31,220 bases of DNA from DASQEH01 sp038239485. Lineage in GTDB: Bacteria; Actinomycetota; Actinomycetes; Propionibacteriales; Nocardioidaceae. The notes under the pieces are model-generated. The model was given only the letters and a program-made list of their open reading frames with translations, was not told where the DNA came from and ran no database searches. This document shows positions 23,785-31,220 of this stretch, piece after piece. Every line of letters begins with the position of its first letter. Positions within the stretch are counted from its first letter, which is position 1. Location of the stretch: the NCBI GenBank assembly GCA_038239485.1, contig JBBSET010000046.1:1-31220 (forward strand), read 5' to 3'. The translations under genes and the position numbers were made by a program.

Positions 23785-24588
23785 GTGCCGCAGCCACGGA
23801 AACAGCTCATCCGTCCTTCCACGCGTGCCACGAGGCGGAGCGTAGCCCTTGCGGCCACTGTCGTCGCCCTCGGCGCTCTGGCCGCATGCGGCTCCAACAA
23901 CGGCACGTCCTCGTCGGGCAACAAGACGTTGACGGTCTTTGCTGCCTCGTCGCTCACCGACACCTTCACCCAGATCGGCAAGGACTTCGAGGCGGCGCAC
24001 TCCGGCGTCACCGTCAAGTTCGACTTCGAGGGCTCGTCTGACCTGGTCGCGAACCTCCAGCAAGGTGCCCCGGCTGACGTCTTCGCCTCGGCTGACACCG
24101 CCAATATGGACAAGGTCAAGAGCCTGGTCGACGGCACGCCGGTCAACTTCGCGTCCAACACCCTCGAGATCGTCACTCCACCGGACAACCCGGCCGGTAT
24201 CGCATCCTTCGCCGACCTGGCCAAGCCCGGCGTCAAGCTGGTGATCTGCGCTGCCGAGGTCCCGTGTGGGGCCGCTGCCCAAGCGGTGGCCAAGGACGCG
24301 AAGGTCAAGCTCTCCCCGGTCAGCGAGGAGCAGTCTGTGACCGACGTCCTCGCCAAAGTGGAGAGCGGCGAGGCCGACGCCGGCCTCGTCTATGTCACCG
24401 ACGTGCTGTCGGCAGGAGACAAGGTCAAGGGCGTCACATTCCCCGCGTCGCAGGACGAGGTCAACGTCTACCCGATCGCTGCGCTCTCGGGCAGCTCCGA
24501 CCTTTCGCTGGCGAAGGAGTTCGTCGCCGAGGTGACGGGTGCTGAGGGCCAGAAGGTGCTGGGCGACGCCGGTTTCGCCAAGCCCTAG
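23785..24588 (+). CDS. modA: ModA, molybdate-binding lipoprotein of the ABC importer
   Basis: This is the extracytoplasmic molybdate (or tungstate) receptor that hands substrate to ModBC. It is 267 aa from GTG 23785. The lipoprotein signal has a basic N-terminus, a hydrophobic core and the lipobox 'LAAC' with lipidated Cys35, followed by a Ser/Asn-rich linker. The fold markers are 'LTVFAASSLTDTF' (first ligand Ser pair), 'FEGSSDLVANLQQGAPADVFASAD' (noted for 'GSS' and 'QGAPADVFASAD') and the C-terminal 'YPIAALSGS'. The next gene, modB, begins two bases after the stop, so the three mod genes form one operon. Confidence 0.95.
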   Translation: MPQPRKQLIRPSTRATRRSVALAATVVALGALAACGSNNGTSSSGNKTLTVFAASSLTDTFTQIGKDFEAAHSGVTVKFDFEGSSDLVANLQQGAPADVFASADTANMDKVKSLVDGTPVNFASNTLEIVTPPDNPAGIASFADLAKPGVKLVICAAEVPCGAAAQAVAKDAKVKLSPVSEEQSVTDVLAKVESGEADAGLVYVTDVLSAGDKVKGVTFPASQDEVNVYPIAALSGSSDLSLAKEFVAEVTGAEGQKVLGDAGFAKP

Positions 24589-24590
24589 CC

Positions 24591-25382
24591 ATGCACGGCG
24601 ACGCCCAGTACTCCGGACTGCCGCGGTGGATCTACCTGCCCGCCCTCGTGGCCGGGGTCTTCATCATCTTGCCGCTGGTGGCGATGACGACCCGGGTGGA
24701 CTGGTCGAACTTCGTCAGCCTCGTGACCTCCGATGCCTCGCTCGCGGCCCTCAAGCTGAGTCTGCGGACCTCCACGGCCAGCATGATCGTCTGCCTCGTC
24801 CTCGGCATCCCGCTGGCGCTCGTGCTCGCCCGCTCCTCGTTCCCAGGGCAGGGGCTGATCCGCTCGCTCGTCCTGCTGCCGCTGGTGCTGCCGCCGGTCG
24901 TGGCCGGCATCGCGCTGCTGTACACGTTCGGCCGCAAAGGCCTGCTCGGGCACACGATGGACGTCCTCGGGATCCAGATCGCGTTCTCGACCACAGCCGT
25001 GGTGATCGCACAGTCCTTCGTCGCGCTACCGTTCCTCGTGGTCAGTCTCGAAGGGTCGCTGCGCACAGCCGGCCGGCGGTACGAAGCCGTGGCGGCGACC
25101 CTCGGCGCTCGGCCGACGACGGTGCTGCGGCGGGTCACGCTCCCGCTGGTGCTACCGGGACTGGCGTCCGGAGCCGTGTTGGCCTTCGCACGCTCGCTGG
25201 GCGAGTTCGGTGCCACCATGACCTTCGCGGGGAGCCTTCAAGGGGTGACCCGGACGCTGCCGCTGGAGATCTACCTCCAGCGCGAGCTCGACCCGGACGC
25301 CGCCGTCGCGCTGTCGCTCGTGCTCGTCGTGGTGGCGGTGGTGGTCGTCGGGATGGTCAGCGGCTCGAGGGCGGCCCTTTGA
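24591..25382 (+). CDS. modB: ModB, molybdate ABC transporter permease
   Basis: This 263-aa inner-membrane permease starts at ATG 24591. It has about five to six transmembrane helices and the cytoplasmic coupling (EAA) motif 'AVAATLGARPTTVLRRVTLPLVLPGL' around residues 162-187, quoted for its 'A..LGA......R.TLP' core. 'SLGEFGATMTFAGS' near residue 200 is typical of ModB/CysT-type permeases. It would dimerise and pair with ModC. Its stop codon overlaps the modC start by four bases (TTGA), consistent with coupled translation. Confidence 0.95.
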   Translation: MHGDAQYSGLPRWIYLPALVAGVFIILPLVAMTTRVDWSNFVSLVTSDASLAALKLSLRTSTASMIVCLVLGIPLALVLARSSFPGQGLIRSLVLLPLVLPPVVAGIALLYTFGRKGLLGHTMDVLGIQIAFSTTAVVIAQSFVALPFLVVSLEGSLRTAGRRYEAVAATLGARPTTVLRRVTLPLVLPGLASGAVLAFARSLGEFGATMTFAGSLQGVTRTLPLEIYLQRELDPDAAVALSLVLVVVAVVVVGMVSGSRAAL

Positions 25383-26431
25383 CGCTGGAGCTCGAGGCCA
25401 GCCTTCAGGTCCGCCGGCTCGACATCTCCTTCCACCTCGACGACGGGGAGCACCTGGCCATCCTCGGCCCGAACGGCGCCGGCAAGTCGTCCAGCCTCGC
25501 CATCCTTGCGGGGCTGCTTCGGCCTGACAGCGGCCGCGCCGAGCTCGACGGACGGGTCCTCTTCGACATCGACGCCAAGGGGGCGGGGACGTGGACGCCC
25601 CCGCACGCGCGCGGGATCGCCCTGATGGCGCAGGAGCCGCTGCTCTTCCCGCACCTGAGCACCCTGGACAACGTGGCCTTTGGCCCGCGCAGCGCGGGTC
25701 AGGGAACTCGGGCCGCGCGTGCGACGGCGACCGGCTGGCTGGCGGAGGTGGACGCCCTCGAGCTCGCCCAGCGCACGCCTGCCCAGCTGTCCGGTGGCCA
25801 GGCGCAGCGGGTGGCGATAGCCCGGGCGCTCGCCGCGGAGCCTCGGCTGCTGCTGCTCGACGAGCCGCTCGCCGCCCTCGACGTCGGCGCGGTCCCGATG
25901 CTGCGGCAGGTGCTTCGCCGGGTCCTCGCCGACCGCGCGGCCGTGATCGTCACCCATGACGTCCTCGACGCGCTCGTGCTGGCGCAGCGAGTGATCGTCG
26001 TCGACCAGGGCCGGGTCGTCGAGTCCGGAGCGACCCGAGACGTGCTCAAGCATCCCCGGACCCCGTTCACGGCCCGGATCGCCGGCCTCAACATGGTCAC
26101 GGGAACGGCCTTCGGGTCGGGCGTACGCGATGCCGGCGGCCTGCAGGTCGAAGGCCTGTCTGCCTCCCACCTGAGCACGGGTACGCCGGCCATCGCCGTC
26201 TTCAGTCCTGGCGCGGTATCGATCTTCAGGGAGCAGCCGCACGGCAGTCCACGCAATGTCATCGATGTGACCATCACCGCGCTCGAGCCGCGCGACGAGC
26301 AGGTCCGCGTGCGTGCCGACGAGCTCAGTGCCGACGTGACTGCCCCGGTCGTCGCCGAGCTGGACCTCACACCTGGGACCCGAGTCTTCTTCTCGGTCAA
26401 GGCGAGCGCCGTCGCGGTCTACCCCATCTGA
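25379..26431 (+). CDS. modC: ModC, molybdate ABC transporter ATPase with TOBE domain
   Basis: This 350-aa ATPase starts at TTG 25379, inside the modB stop; no better in-frame start is available before the family similarity begins. The nucleotide-binding domain shows Walker A 'GPNGAGKS', a Q-loop in 'LMAQEPLLFPHL', the signature 'LSGGQAQR', Walker B 'LLLLDEP' and the switch histidine in 'VTHD'. Residues from about 285 form a C-terminal TOBE/molybdopterin-binding-like domain ('VIDVTITALEPRDEQVRVRA' region), typical of ModC and used in sensing oxyanion. It closes the mod operon. No modE or modD gene is present in the window. Confidence 0.95.
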   Translation: MTLELEASLQVRRLDISFHLDDGEHLAILGPNGAGKSSSLAILAGLLRPDSGRAELDGRVLFDIDAKGAGTWTPPHARGIALMAQEPLLFPHLSTLDNVAFGPRSAGQGTRAARATATGWLAEVDALELAQRTPAQLSGGQAQRVAIARALAAEPRLLLLDEPLAALDVGAVPMLRQVLRRVLADRAAVIVTHDVLDALVLAQRVIVVDQGRVVESGATRDVLKHPRTPFTARIAGLNMVTGTAFGSGVRDAGGLQVEGLSASHLSTGTPAIAVFSPGAVSIFREQPHGSPRNVIDVTITALEPRDEQVRVRADELSADVTAPVVAELDLTPGTRVFFSVKASAVAVYPI

Positions 26432-26483
26432 CGCCTGACTCTTGGCGAAGCACCTCGTTCACCCCGCCCGAGCGGATACCTTC

Positions 26484-26501
26484 AGTGATGACTTCATCAC
26501 T
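26484..26501. promoter_or_regulatory. Perfect 18-bp palindromic operator
   Basis: AGTGATGACTTCATCACT has perfect 8-bp arms (26484-26491 and 26494-26501) around CT. It directly abuts the TATAGT hexamer of the glycosidase gene, an ideal repressor position, as expected for a LacI-, GntR- or TetR-type regulator. No regulator gene is seen in the window. Confidence 0.6.
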
Positions 26502-26507
26502 TATAGT
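26502..26507 (+). promoter_or_regulatory. -10 element of the glycosidase gene
   Basis: TATAGT immediately follows the palindrome. The leader to ATG 26532 contains a G-rich ribosome site at about 26515-26520. Confidence 0.55.
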
Positions 26508-26531
26508 TAGAAATCGGGGGGCGCCGCCACG

Positions 26532-28439
26532 ATGCTGACCGTTGCCACAGGCCTGCTTGTCGTCTCGGTCGCGGCGGCAGCATTGGGCTCACCCCCGATG
26601 TGGACAGCCGACCACGTCGACAACCACAGCCACGACCGCGGCCCCAGCGCGACCACGATCGTCGTCAGCTGGCGTCACCCGCGCTCGGCGGTCCACCGCC
26701 AGGTGCTCGGGGTCAACCTGGACTACTTCCACGACGGCCAACACGTCTGGGATGCCAGGAAGGACCGGCCGGTGTCGAGGGTGGTGCACGCGCTGCACCG
26801 AACCGACGTCCAGCTCATCCGCTACCCCGGCGGCATCGCCGCCAACCTCTTCGACTGGAAGAAGGCCGTCGGCGCCCACCGAGGATGCCAGGTCGACGGC
26901 CGTAAGCAGCCCGGCGGCTTCAGGGCGTTCACGACGGGGAACTCGTACGGTCCCGACGAGAACGAGATGCTCGCCCGGTCGGCGGGGGCCGGCGTGGCGC
27001 TCATGGTGCCCTTCGTGACCGGGTCGCCGTCCGACGCGGCGGACTGGGTCGAGTACATGGACTCGCCCGCGAACACTCCTGCCAACCCGAACGGCGGCAT
27101 CGACTGGGCGCAGCGCCGGGCCGTCAACGGGCACCCCGGCCCATACCACGTCCAGCGCTGGGAGATCGGAAACGAGCAGCGGCTGCCCCAGCAGCGCTAC
27201 TGGATGTCCGGCGACTCGGCTGTCGCCCTGCATCAGTACATCCACGGCGCCTCGCCCGTGATCGCCGACGAGCGGCTGGGCAAGGACTGCCGGCATCCGA
27301 CCGCCGGTACGCGCAGCAACGGGGCGTCCGGCCAAGTGTTCGACGTCCTCTACCCGCCGGTGGCATCGGGCAGCGCCGACGTCCTGGTCAACGGCCACCC
27401 CTGGGCGGCCACGCCGAACATCGCCAGGTCCCAGCGCGGCGCCCATGTCTACCAGCTGCTGCCTCGGTCCGGGCAGGTCGTGTTCGGCAATCACACCCAC
27501 GGCGCGGTCCCGCGGAGAGGCGCCGTGGTCGAGGCGACGTACCGGACGGTGCACGCCGGGGTCTTCACCATCATGCGAGCGATGCACGCGGTCGACCCAT
27601 CTATCCAGACGTGCGTCAGCTGGGGGCTGAAGTCGTTCGTCAAGGCTGCTGGTGGGCACCGGTACGACTGTTTCAGCGCGCACGCGTACACCCATTTCAA
27701 GCGCGACGGGCATCAGGTCTGGGCCAGCCGGCTGGAGGGTCACGACCGGCACATGCTGGGGGCCGACAACCAGCGGCGCGTCGTGGCGAGCCTGAAGCGC
27801 GACCTACCGGCGCATGTGCGGCTGCCCCTGACCGAGTTCGGCAGCCTGTGGGGCGACAGCAACAGGTATCCCTCCTGGCCGGCCTCGATGACGCGCGCGC
27901 TCTACATGGCGACCGAGTGGATCGACTGGCTGGAGCTGGACATCCCTTGGGCAACCGGCGGAGTCCTCGGCAGCGGCAACCTGCGAGGGCTGCTGGGGCC
28001 GTCACCAGGCTTCACCGTGAGCGCGGAGGCCGTGACCAGGACAGCCGTCGCGCCCCTGTTCGACGCAGGCGGCCACCGGCTGCGCGCAGTCGTGAGACGC
28101 AACCCTGTGCGCGACCCGAACCTCAGCGCCGGCACCTACCGAGGGCTCAAGGTGGTGGCCACGCACGGCCGCGACGGCGCGATGTACCTCCTGGTCGTGA
28201 ACCGGCTCCCGCTGCGGGGGGACGCAGTCAGGACGGAGCTCAAGCTGGCGGGGTTCACCAGCCGAGGGAGGGCGACCGTACGCCGCGTGAGCGGGTCGAG
28301 CTTCCACGACTGGAACCGGCCCGGGAAGAAGGCGACCGTGCATCTGGCCCACCATGTCCTCGCGATCGGGCGACACCGCTTCCGGGTGACCTTCCCGGCC
28401 CACTCGATCTCGCTGCTGCGGATACCCCGGGCCTCCTGA
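26532..28439 (+). CDS. Secreted GH51-like (clan GH-A) glycoside hydrolase
   Basis: This is probably an exported alpha-L-arabinofuranosidase-like enzyme of 635 aa. The start at ATG 26532 is forced by an in-frame TAG at 26508 and by the lack of other starts. A hydrophobic signal-like N-terminus (residues 1-20) lacks the usual basic residues. The barrel shows 'LIRYPGGIAANLFDWKKA' near residue 95, the acid/base Glu215 in 'WEIGNEQ' and the nucleophile Glu435 in 'PLTEFGS', 220 residues further on. That spacing is large because of an inserted beta-rich region (about 265-345, 'PPVASGSADVLVNG...'). The C-terminus (about 500-635) is a beta-sandwich domain of the GH51 type. The substrate is inferred from the fold. 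It stands alone behind a palindromic operator. Confidence 0.82.
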   Translation: MLTVATGLLVVSVAAAALGSPPMWTADHVDNHSHDRGPSATTIVVSWRHPRSAVHRQVLGVNLDYFHDGQHVWDARKDRPVSRVVHALHRTDVQLIRYPGGIAANLFDWKKAVGAHRGCQVDGRKQPGGFRAFTTGNSYGPDENEMLARSAGAGVALMVPFVTGSPSDAADWVEYMDSPANTPANPNGGIDWAQRRAVNGHPGPYHVQRWEIGNEQRLPQQRYWMSGDSAVALHQYIHGASPVIADERLGKDCRHPTAGTRSNGASGQVFDVLYPPVASGSADVLVNGHPWAATPNIARSQRGAHVYQLLPRSGQVVFGNHTHGAVPRRGAVVEATYRTVHAGVFTIMRAMHAVDPSIQTCVSWGLKSFVKAAGGHRYDCFSAHAYTHFKRDGHQVWASRLEGHDRHMLGADNQRRVVASLKRDLPAHVRLPLTEFGSLWGDSNRYPSWPASMTRALYMATEWIDWLELDIPWATGGVLGSGNLRGLLGPSPGFTVSAEAVTRTAVAPLFDAGGHRLRAVVRRNPVRDPNLSAGTYRGLKVVATHGRDGAMYLLVVNRLPLRGDAVRTELKLAGFTSRGRATVRRVSGSSFHDWNRPGKKATVHLAHHVLAIGRHRFRVTFPAHSISLLRIPRAS

Positions 28440-28485
28440 CCCGCTATGTCACGGCCGGTCCGCCGGCTCGGGTAGGAGGGTGGCC

Positions 28486-28503
28486 CGCGCTCGCTGGAGC
28501 GCG
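28486..28503. terminator. Hairpin between the glycosidase and S9 peptidase genes
   Basis: CGCGCTC (28486-28492) pairs with GAGCGCG (28497-28503) around GCTG, in the 122-base gap between convergent genes. It lacks a T-run. Confidence 0.5.
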
Positions 28504-28561
28504 CGCATGGGTCGATGCAGTCAGAGCGGGCGACGACAGCGTCAGTCCTGTCGACGGCCAA

Positions 28562-30472
28562 TCAGCGAAGGTAGCGTTCCATCCATTCCAGCACCCGGTG
28601 CTGGAGGTCGACCTGGTGGGCGTACTCGCGGATGCCGTGGGGCTCGCGTGGGTACCCGACGAGCTGTACGGGGGCGTCCTGGTGGCGTAGCGCGCGGTGG
28701 AAGGCGACGGCCTGTGTGTAGGGCACCCGCTCGTCCTGCTCACCGTGCAGGATGAGGAGCGGGGTGCTGCGTCGGGCCGCGTAGGAGATGGGGGAGCGAG
28801 CGGAGGCGAGATGCGGGCCGGGTCCGTCCCAGGGGCGGCTGCCGCCGAGCACCGCCTCGAAGTCAGGCATGTCTCCGGTGGCAGCGATCATCAGCCAGTC
28901 GCTCACGCCGGCGCCCATCACGCCGACCTTGAAGCGGTCGCTGGCGGTCACGGCCCAGGCGGTGAGGAAGCCGCCCTGGCTCCAGCCGCCGACGCCGAGC
29001 CGGTCCGGGTCGGCGATGCCGGCCGCGACGGCGGCATCCACGATGGTCACGACGTCGGCCCACTCGGTGCCGCCCATGTCGCCGCGCGCGGCGGTCGCGA
29101 AGGCATTGCCGCGGCCGAGGCTGCCGCGGTAGTTGGGCATCACGACGGCATAGCCGCGAGTGGCGAGCAGCTGGCCCCATTCGAGCGGCGACACAGCTGC
29201 AGACAGTGCGGAGCGGCCGTAGGGCCCGCCGTGGATCAGCACGGCGGTGGGCCAGGGTCCGGCGCTGGTCGCCCCAACGGGGCGGATCACGACGGCGTCG
29301 AGCTCAGTGCCGTCGGCCGCCGTGGCGTGCAGCTCCTCGACGTGGCCGAGCTCGAGGCCGGCGTGATCCTCGCCGTGGGCAGACAGGGTGCGACGGGAGC
29401 CGGGCGAGCCGACGACGACCCGGGCCACGAGGTCGCCTGGACCCTGCTCGATCGTGGCGAGCACGACGGCGTTGCCACGGCCCGCGAAGGCGAGCGCGTC
29501 GACGTCACCCGCGACGTCCTCGAGCACGCTGCGGGTGCCCGCGTCGACGTCGAACAGGACCAGGCGGGTTGCGAGCCGCTCGGCGACCACGCCGACGATC
29601 GGGTAGCCGCCACCAAGTGGAGGGGCCAGGCCGACCGTGCACCGTGGCTCGTCCAGCCCGGTGCCGACGACGCGCGGGTCGCCTCCGGTGGCTGGCACCG
29701 CCCAGATCGTGTAGCTGCTCTGCGGACCGTCGTGGGGCGCCAGGAACACCAGCGTGTCGTCGTCCGACCAGCCCGGCACCTCGGCCTCCTCGGCAGGACA
29801 GACCGTGGTCGTTGTGCCCTCGGGGTCGTCGGGGCTGTGGAGTGCCACCACCACCAGCCGCGACGTCGGCGAGAGTTCGAGCAGGGGTCCGTCCGTGACG
29901 AGGATCGCGATCCGGGTGCCGTCCGGGGACCACGACAGATCGCTCAGATTCGCGTCAGGCGCCCACACACGCAGGGGCTCGGCTTTCGCCCCTGGCCGGA
30001 CGTCCAGCACCCACAGCCTGGGCAGCGCGCGCCACTCCCCGAAGACGAATGCGTCGTCGCGCTCCTTCTTGCGCCGCTCGTCGTCGTCGCTGGGCTCGTC
30101 AGGGGCCAGGAAGGCCAGCCGCGAACCGTCCGGCGACCAGGCGAACTCCGCCACCGAGCGCTTGCGGGCCACCAACGGCACCGCCTCGCCGCCGGAGACG
30201 TCGATCGCATGGACGCCGGTGGCCGGCCCGTCACCGGCATCCTCGCCACGATCGGACAGGAACGCCAGCCGGGAGCCGTCGGGTGACCATCGGGGCGCTC
30301 GGTCGTCATGCCCGTACGTCCAGCGGCGCCCGTCGACCCAGATGCTGCGCTCGGGCCGCTCGCCCTTGCGCCCGAACGGCGCGGCCGTCCAGGCCACGTG
30401 CGCGCCGTCGGTCGAGAGGGCGAGCTCTCGCGGGGCCCAGAGGGACGAGACGATCTCGGGGGTCAGGGTCAT
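28562..30472 (-). CDS. S9-family prolyl-oligopeptidase-like peptidase
   Basis: This 636-aa cytoplasmic serine peptidase starts at ATG 30472. Residues 1 to about 370 form a beta-propeller with repeated 'WSPDGSRLAFL' blades, and residues from about 390 the alpha/beta-hydrolase domain. The catalytic triad is visible: Ser498 in 'GGWSQGG', Asp580 in 'GEQDERVP' and His612 in 'EPHGI'. The oxyanion-hole region 'LIHGGPYG' precedes it. This is the acylaminoacyl-peptidase/dipeptidyl-peptidase branch that releases residues from short peptides. No signal peptide is present. CAGACT lies 6 nt before the ATG, a weak leaderless -10 match. Confidence 0.92.
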   Translation of the reverse strand: MTLTPEIVSSLWAPRELALSTDGAHVAWTAAPFGRKGERPERSIWVDGRRWTYGHDDRAPRWSPDGSRLAFLSDRGEDAGDGPATGVHAIDVSGGEAVPLVARKRSVAEFAWSPDGSRLAFLAPDEPSDDDERRKKERDDAFVFGEWRALPRLWVLDVRPGAKAEPLRVWAPDANLSDLSWSPDGTRIAILVTDGPLLELSPTSRLVVVALHSPDDPEGTTTTVCPAEEAEVPGWSDDDTLVFLAPHDGPQSSYTIWAVPATGGDPRVVGTGLDEPRCTVGLAPPLGGGYPIVGVVAERLATRLVLFDVDAGTRSVLEDVAGDVDALAFAGRGNAVVLATIEQGPGDLVARVVVGSPGSRRTLSAHGEDHAGLELGHVEELHATAADGTELDAVVIRPVGATSAGPWPTAVLIHGGPYGRSALSAAVSPLEWGQLLATRGYAVVMPNYRGSLGRGNAFATAARGDMGGTEWADVVTIVDAAVAAGIADPDRLGVGGWSQGGFLTAWAVTASDRFKVGVMGAGVSDWLMIAATGDMPDFEAVLGGSRPWDGPGPHLASARSPISYAARRSTPLLILHGEQDERVPYTQAVAFHRALRHQDAPVQLVGYPREPHGIREYAHQVDLQHRVLEWMERYLR

Positions 30473-30622
30473 CCGCCCAGTCTGTCGCCTCCAGGGCCCT
30501 TGCCGTAGTCGCTCGTCGTCCGACGCCCGACCCCGATTGACGCCGACGACTTCCGGGTGCCCGACCTGCCCGTCACCAGCACCTCAGTCATGCCGCGCAC
30601 AGAACCGCCGAAAGGGTGCCGC
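30473..30622. other. Spacer between the S9 peptidase and NrfD-type genes
   Basis: No gene or clear terminator is seen in these 150 bases. Both flanking genes are on the minus strand, so the stretch should carry the S9 promoter. A plus-strand frame across it looks weakly protein-like but resembles no family known to me. Confidence 0.4.
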
Positions 30623-31220
30623 CTAGCCGTGGTAGCGGGCGGGCTCGCCTCGGTTGAGCCGCTCCCGCTGCGGCACGACGGTGTACTTCGGGTCGCGCGC
30701 CGACGCCTGCCCGGCCTCGAACACTCCGAACCGGGTGCAGGCCGAGCCCGCCATCAGAGCCACGCCGGACAGCACGGCCACGACGCGGCTCCGCCCGGCG
30801 AGCAGCGAACCCGCGGCACCGGCGACCGTCAGCGCCTTGGCGGCCCGCATCAGCTTCCCAGCAGTCCCCTGATGCAGCGGCTCGGCCGTGATACCCATCG
30901 AGTGCTCCATCCGATGCTCGGCCAGCAGCTCGGCGACCGCCCCACCGAGTGCCAAGGTCCTCGCCGGACCCGCTTCGGCGAGCGGGGCCGCGAGCATCCC
31001 CAGCCCACCGGCGGCTGCCGCAGCAGAGCCCACGAACACGAACGGCAGCTCACGGTACGCCTCGTGCCACGACGGGGTAGCGGTGTCGGCGAGGAGCACC
31101 GCGGTGTATGCCGCCACCGGCGGAGCTGTCAACGCGGCGACAAGCCCGGCCGGCCGGGCCGCCGCCGACAGCACGCGCAGCGGCAGCCGACTGTGGTCGA
31201 GCGGCAGCATGCGGGCCAGC
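30623..31220 (-). CDS. NrfD/PsrC-type membrane anchor subunit, partial
   Basis: This is the C-terminal 199 codons of an integral membrane quinol-interacting subunit. The reading frame is open through the window edge, so the real start lies beyond 31220; full-length relatives have about 320-400 aa. Visible features are 'GLVAALTAPPVAAYTAVLLADTATPSWHEAY' (characteristic 'YTG.LL....P.W' loop, with Tyr and Trp-His), then three to four further hydrophobic helices and a hydrophilic tail. NrfD proteins exchange electrons between the quinone pool and an Fe-S subunit paired with a molybdopterin enzyme such as formate dehydrogenase or polysulfide reductase. Such partners would be expected just upstream, outside the window. 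Confidence 0.82.
   Translation of the reverse strand, partial: LARMLPLDHSRLPLRVLSAAARPAGLVAALTAPPVAAYTAVLLADTATPSWHEAYRELPFVFVGSAAAAAGGLGMLAAPLAEAGPARTLALGGAVAELLAEHRMEHSMGITAEPLHQGTAGKLMRAAKALTVAGAAGSLLAGRSRVVAVLSGVALMAGSACTRFGVFEAGQASARDPKYTVVPQRERLNRGEPARYHG

Noticed and set aside
24539..25378. N-terminal extension of modC
   Set aside because: This stretch is modB in another frame; ABC-ATPase similarity begins right after TTG 25379.
28697..30286. A 529-codon plus-strand frame
   Set aside because: It lies antisense to the S9 peptidase with its clear catalytic triad, and the product has no domain character.
1..31220. A new defence, toxin or natural-product system
   Set aside because: No nuclease, NTPase-effector pair, toxin-antitoxin pair, repeat array, reverse transcriptase, recombinase or biosynthetic core enzyme is recognisable. 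Gene units are mostly single genes of known families.

Overview
This is a high-GC (visibly about two-thirds G+C) bacterial chromosomal window that looks like an actinomycete. The evidence is a PPOX-class F420-type oxidoreductase, a UPF0182 membrane protein, a ferritin-like Tat protein, frequent GTG/TTG starts, and many genes whose start codon lies 6-8 nt after a TANNNT -10 hexamer, the leaderless layout common in Actinomycetota. I see no rRNA, tRNA, CRISPR array, insertion sequence or prophage. The content is ordinary accessory and housekeeping genes in short units on both strands. I did not find a convincing new multi-gene system.

Layout. 1-2557: a secreted galactose-oxidase-like radical copper oxidase (minus), visibly lower in GC, followed by about 800 bases with hairpins but no gene I can name. 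2558-4437: a RibD/DHFR-fold reductase, a previously hidden 49-aa membrane protein, a relic of a GNAT/AAC(2')-like acetyltransferase and a PAP2-type membrane phosphatase. 4559-7980: a polytopic membrane protein (possibly GT-C-like) and a long SppA-type signal peptide peptidase. 8140-12066: a Tat-exported ferritin-like protein and UPF0182, both minus. 12174-15655: a YjbR protein, a VOC-SnoaL fusion, a frameshifted OsmC gene, a zinc alcohol dehydrogenase and a PPOX/F420 protein.

15698-18980: a VOC protein, a 73-aa membrane protein divergent from a SAM methyltransferase, a relic of an FGGY sugar kinase, an 82-aa unknown protein and a class-A beta-lactamase-like hydrolase without signal peptide. 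19021-23591: a 981-aa FAD/Fe-S D-lactate-type dehydrogenase divergent from a class-C-like serine hydrolase, then a YjbQ/UPF0047 protein. 23785-26431: a complete molybdate importer operon modABC. 26532-28439: a secreted GH51-like glycosidase behind a promoter with a perfect 18-bp palindrome. 28562-31220: an S9 prolyl-oligopeptidase and the 3' part of an NrfD-type membrane subunit running off the window.

How parts work together. modA-modB-modC form one translationally coupled unit. The NrfD fragment at the right edge suggests a molybdoenzyme complex beyond the window that could use the molybdate (inference). The most useful observations are the shared leaderless promoter architecture (at least eleven starts), two small membrane-protein genes fixed by internal starts, three broken genes (OsmC, FGGY kinase, GNAT), and candidate operators in front of modA and the glycosidase.
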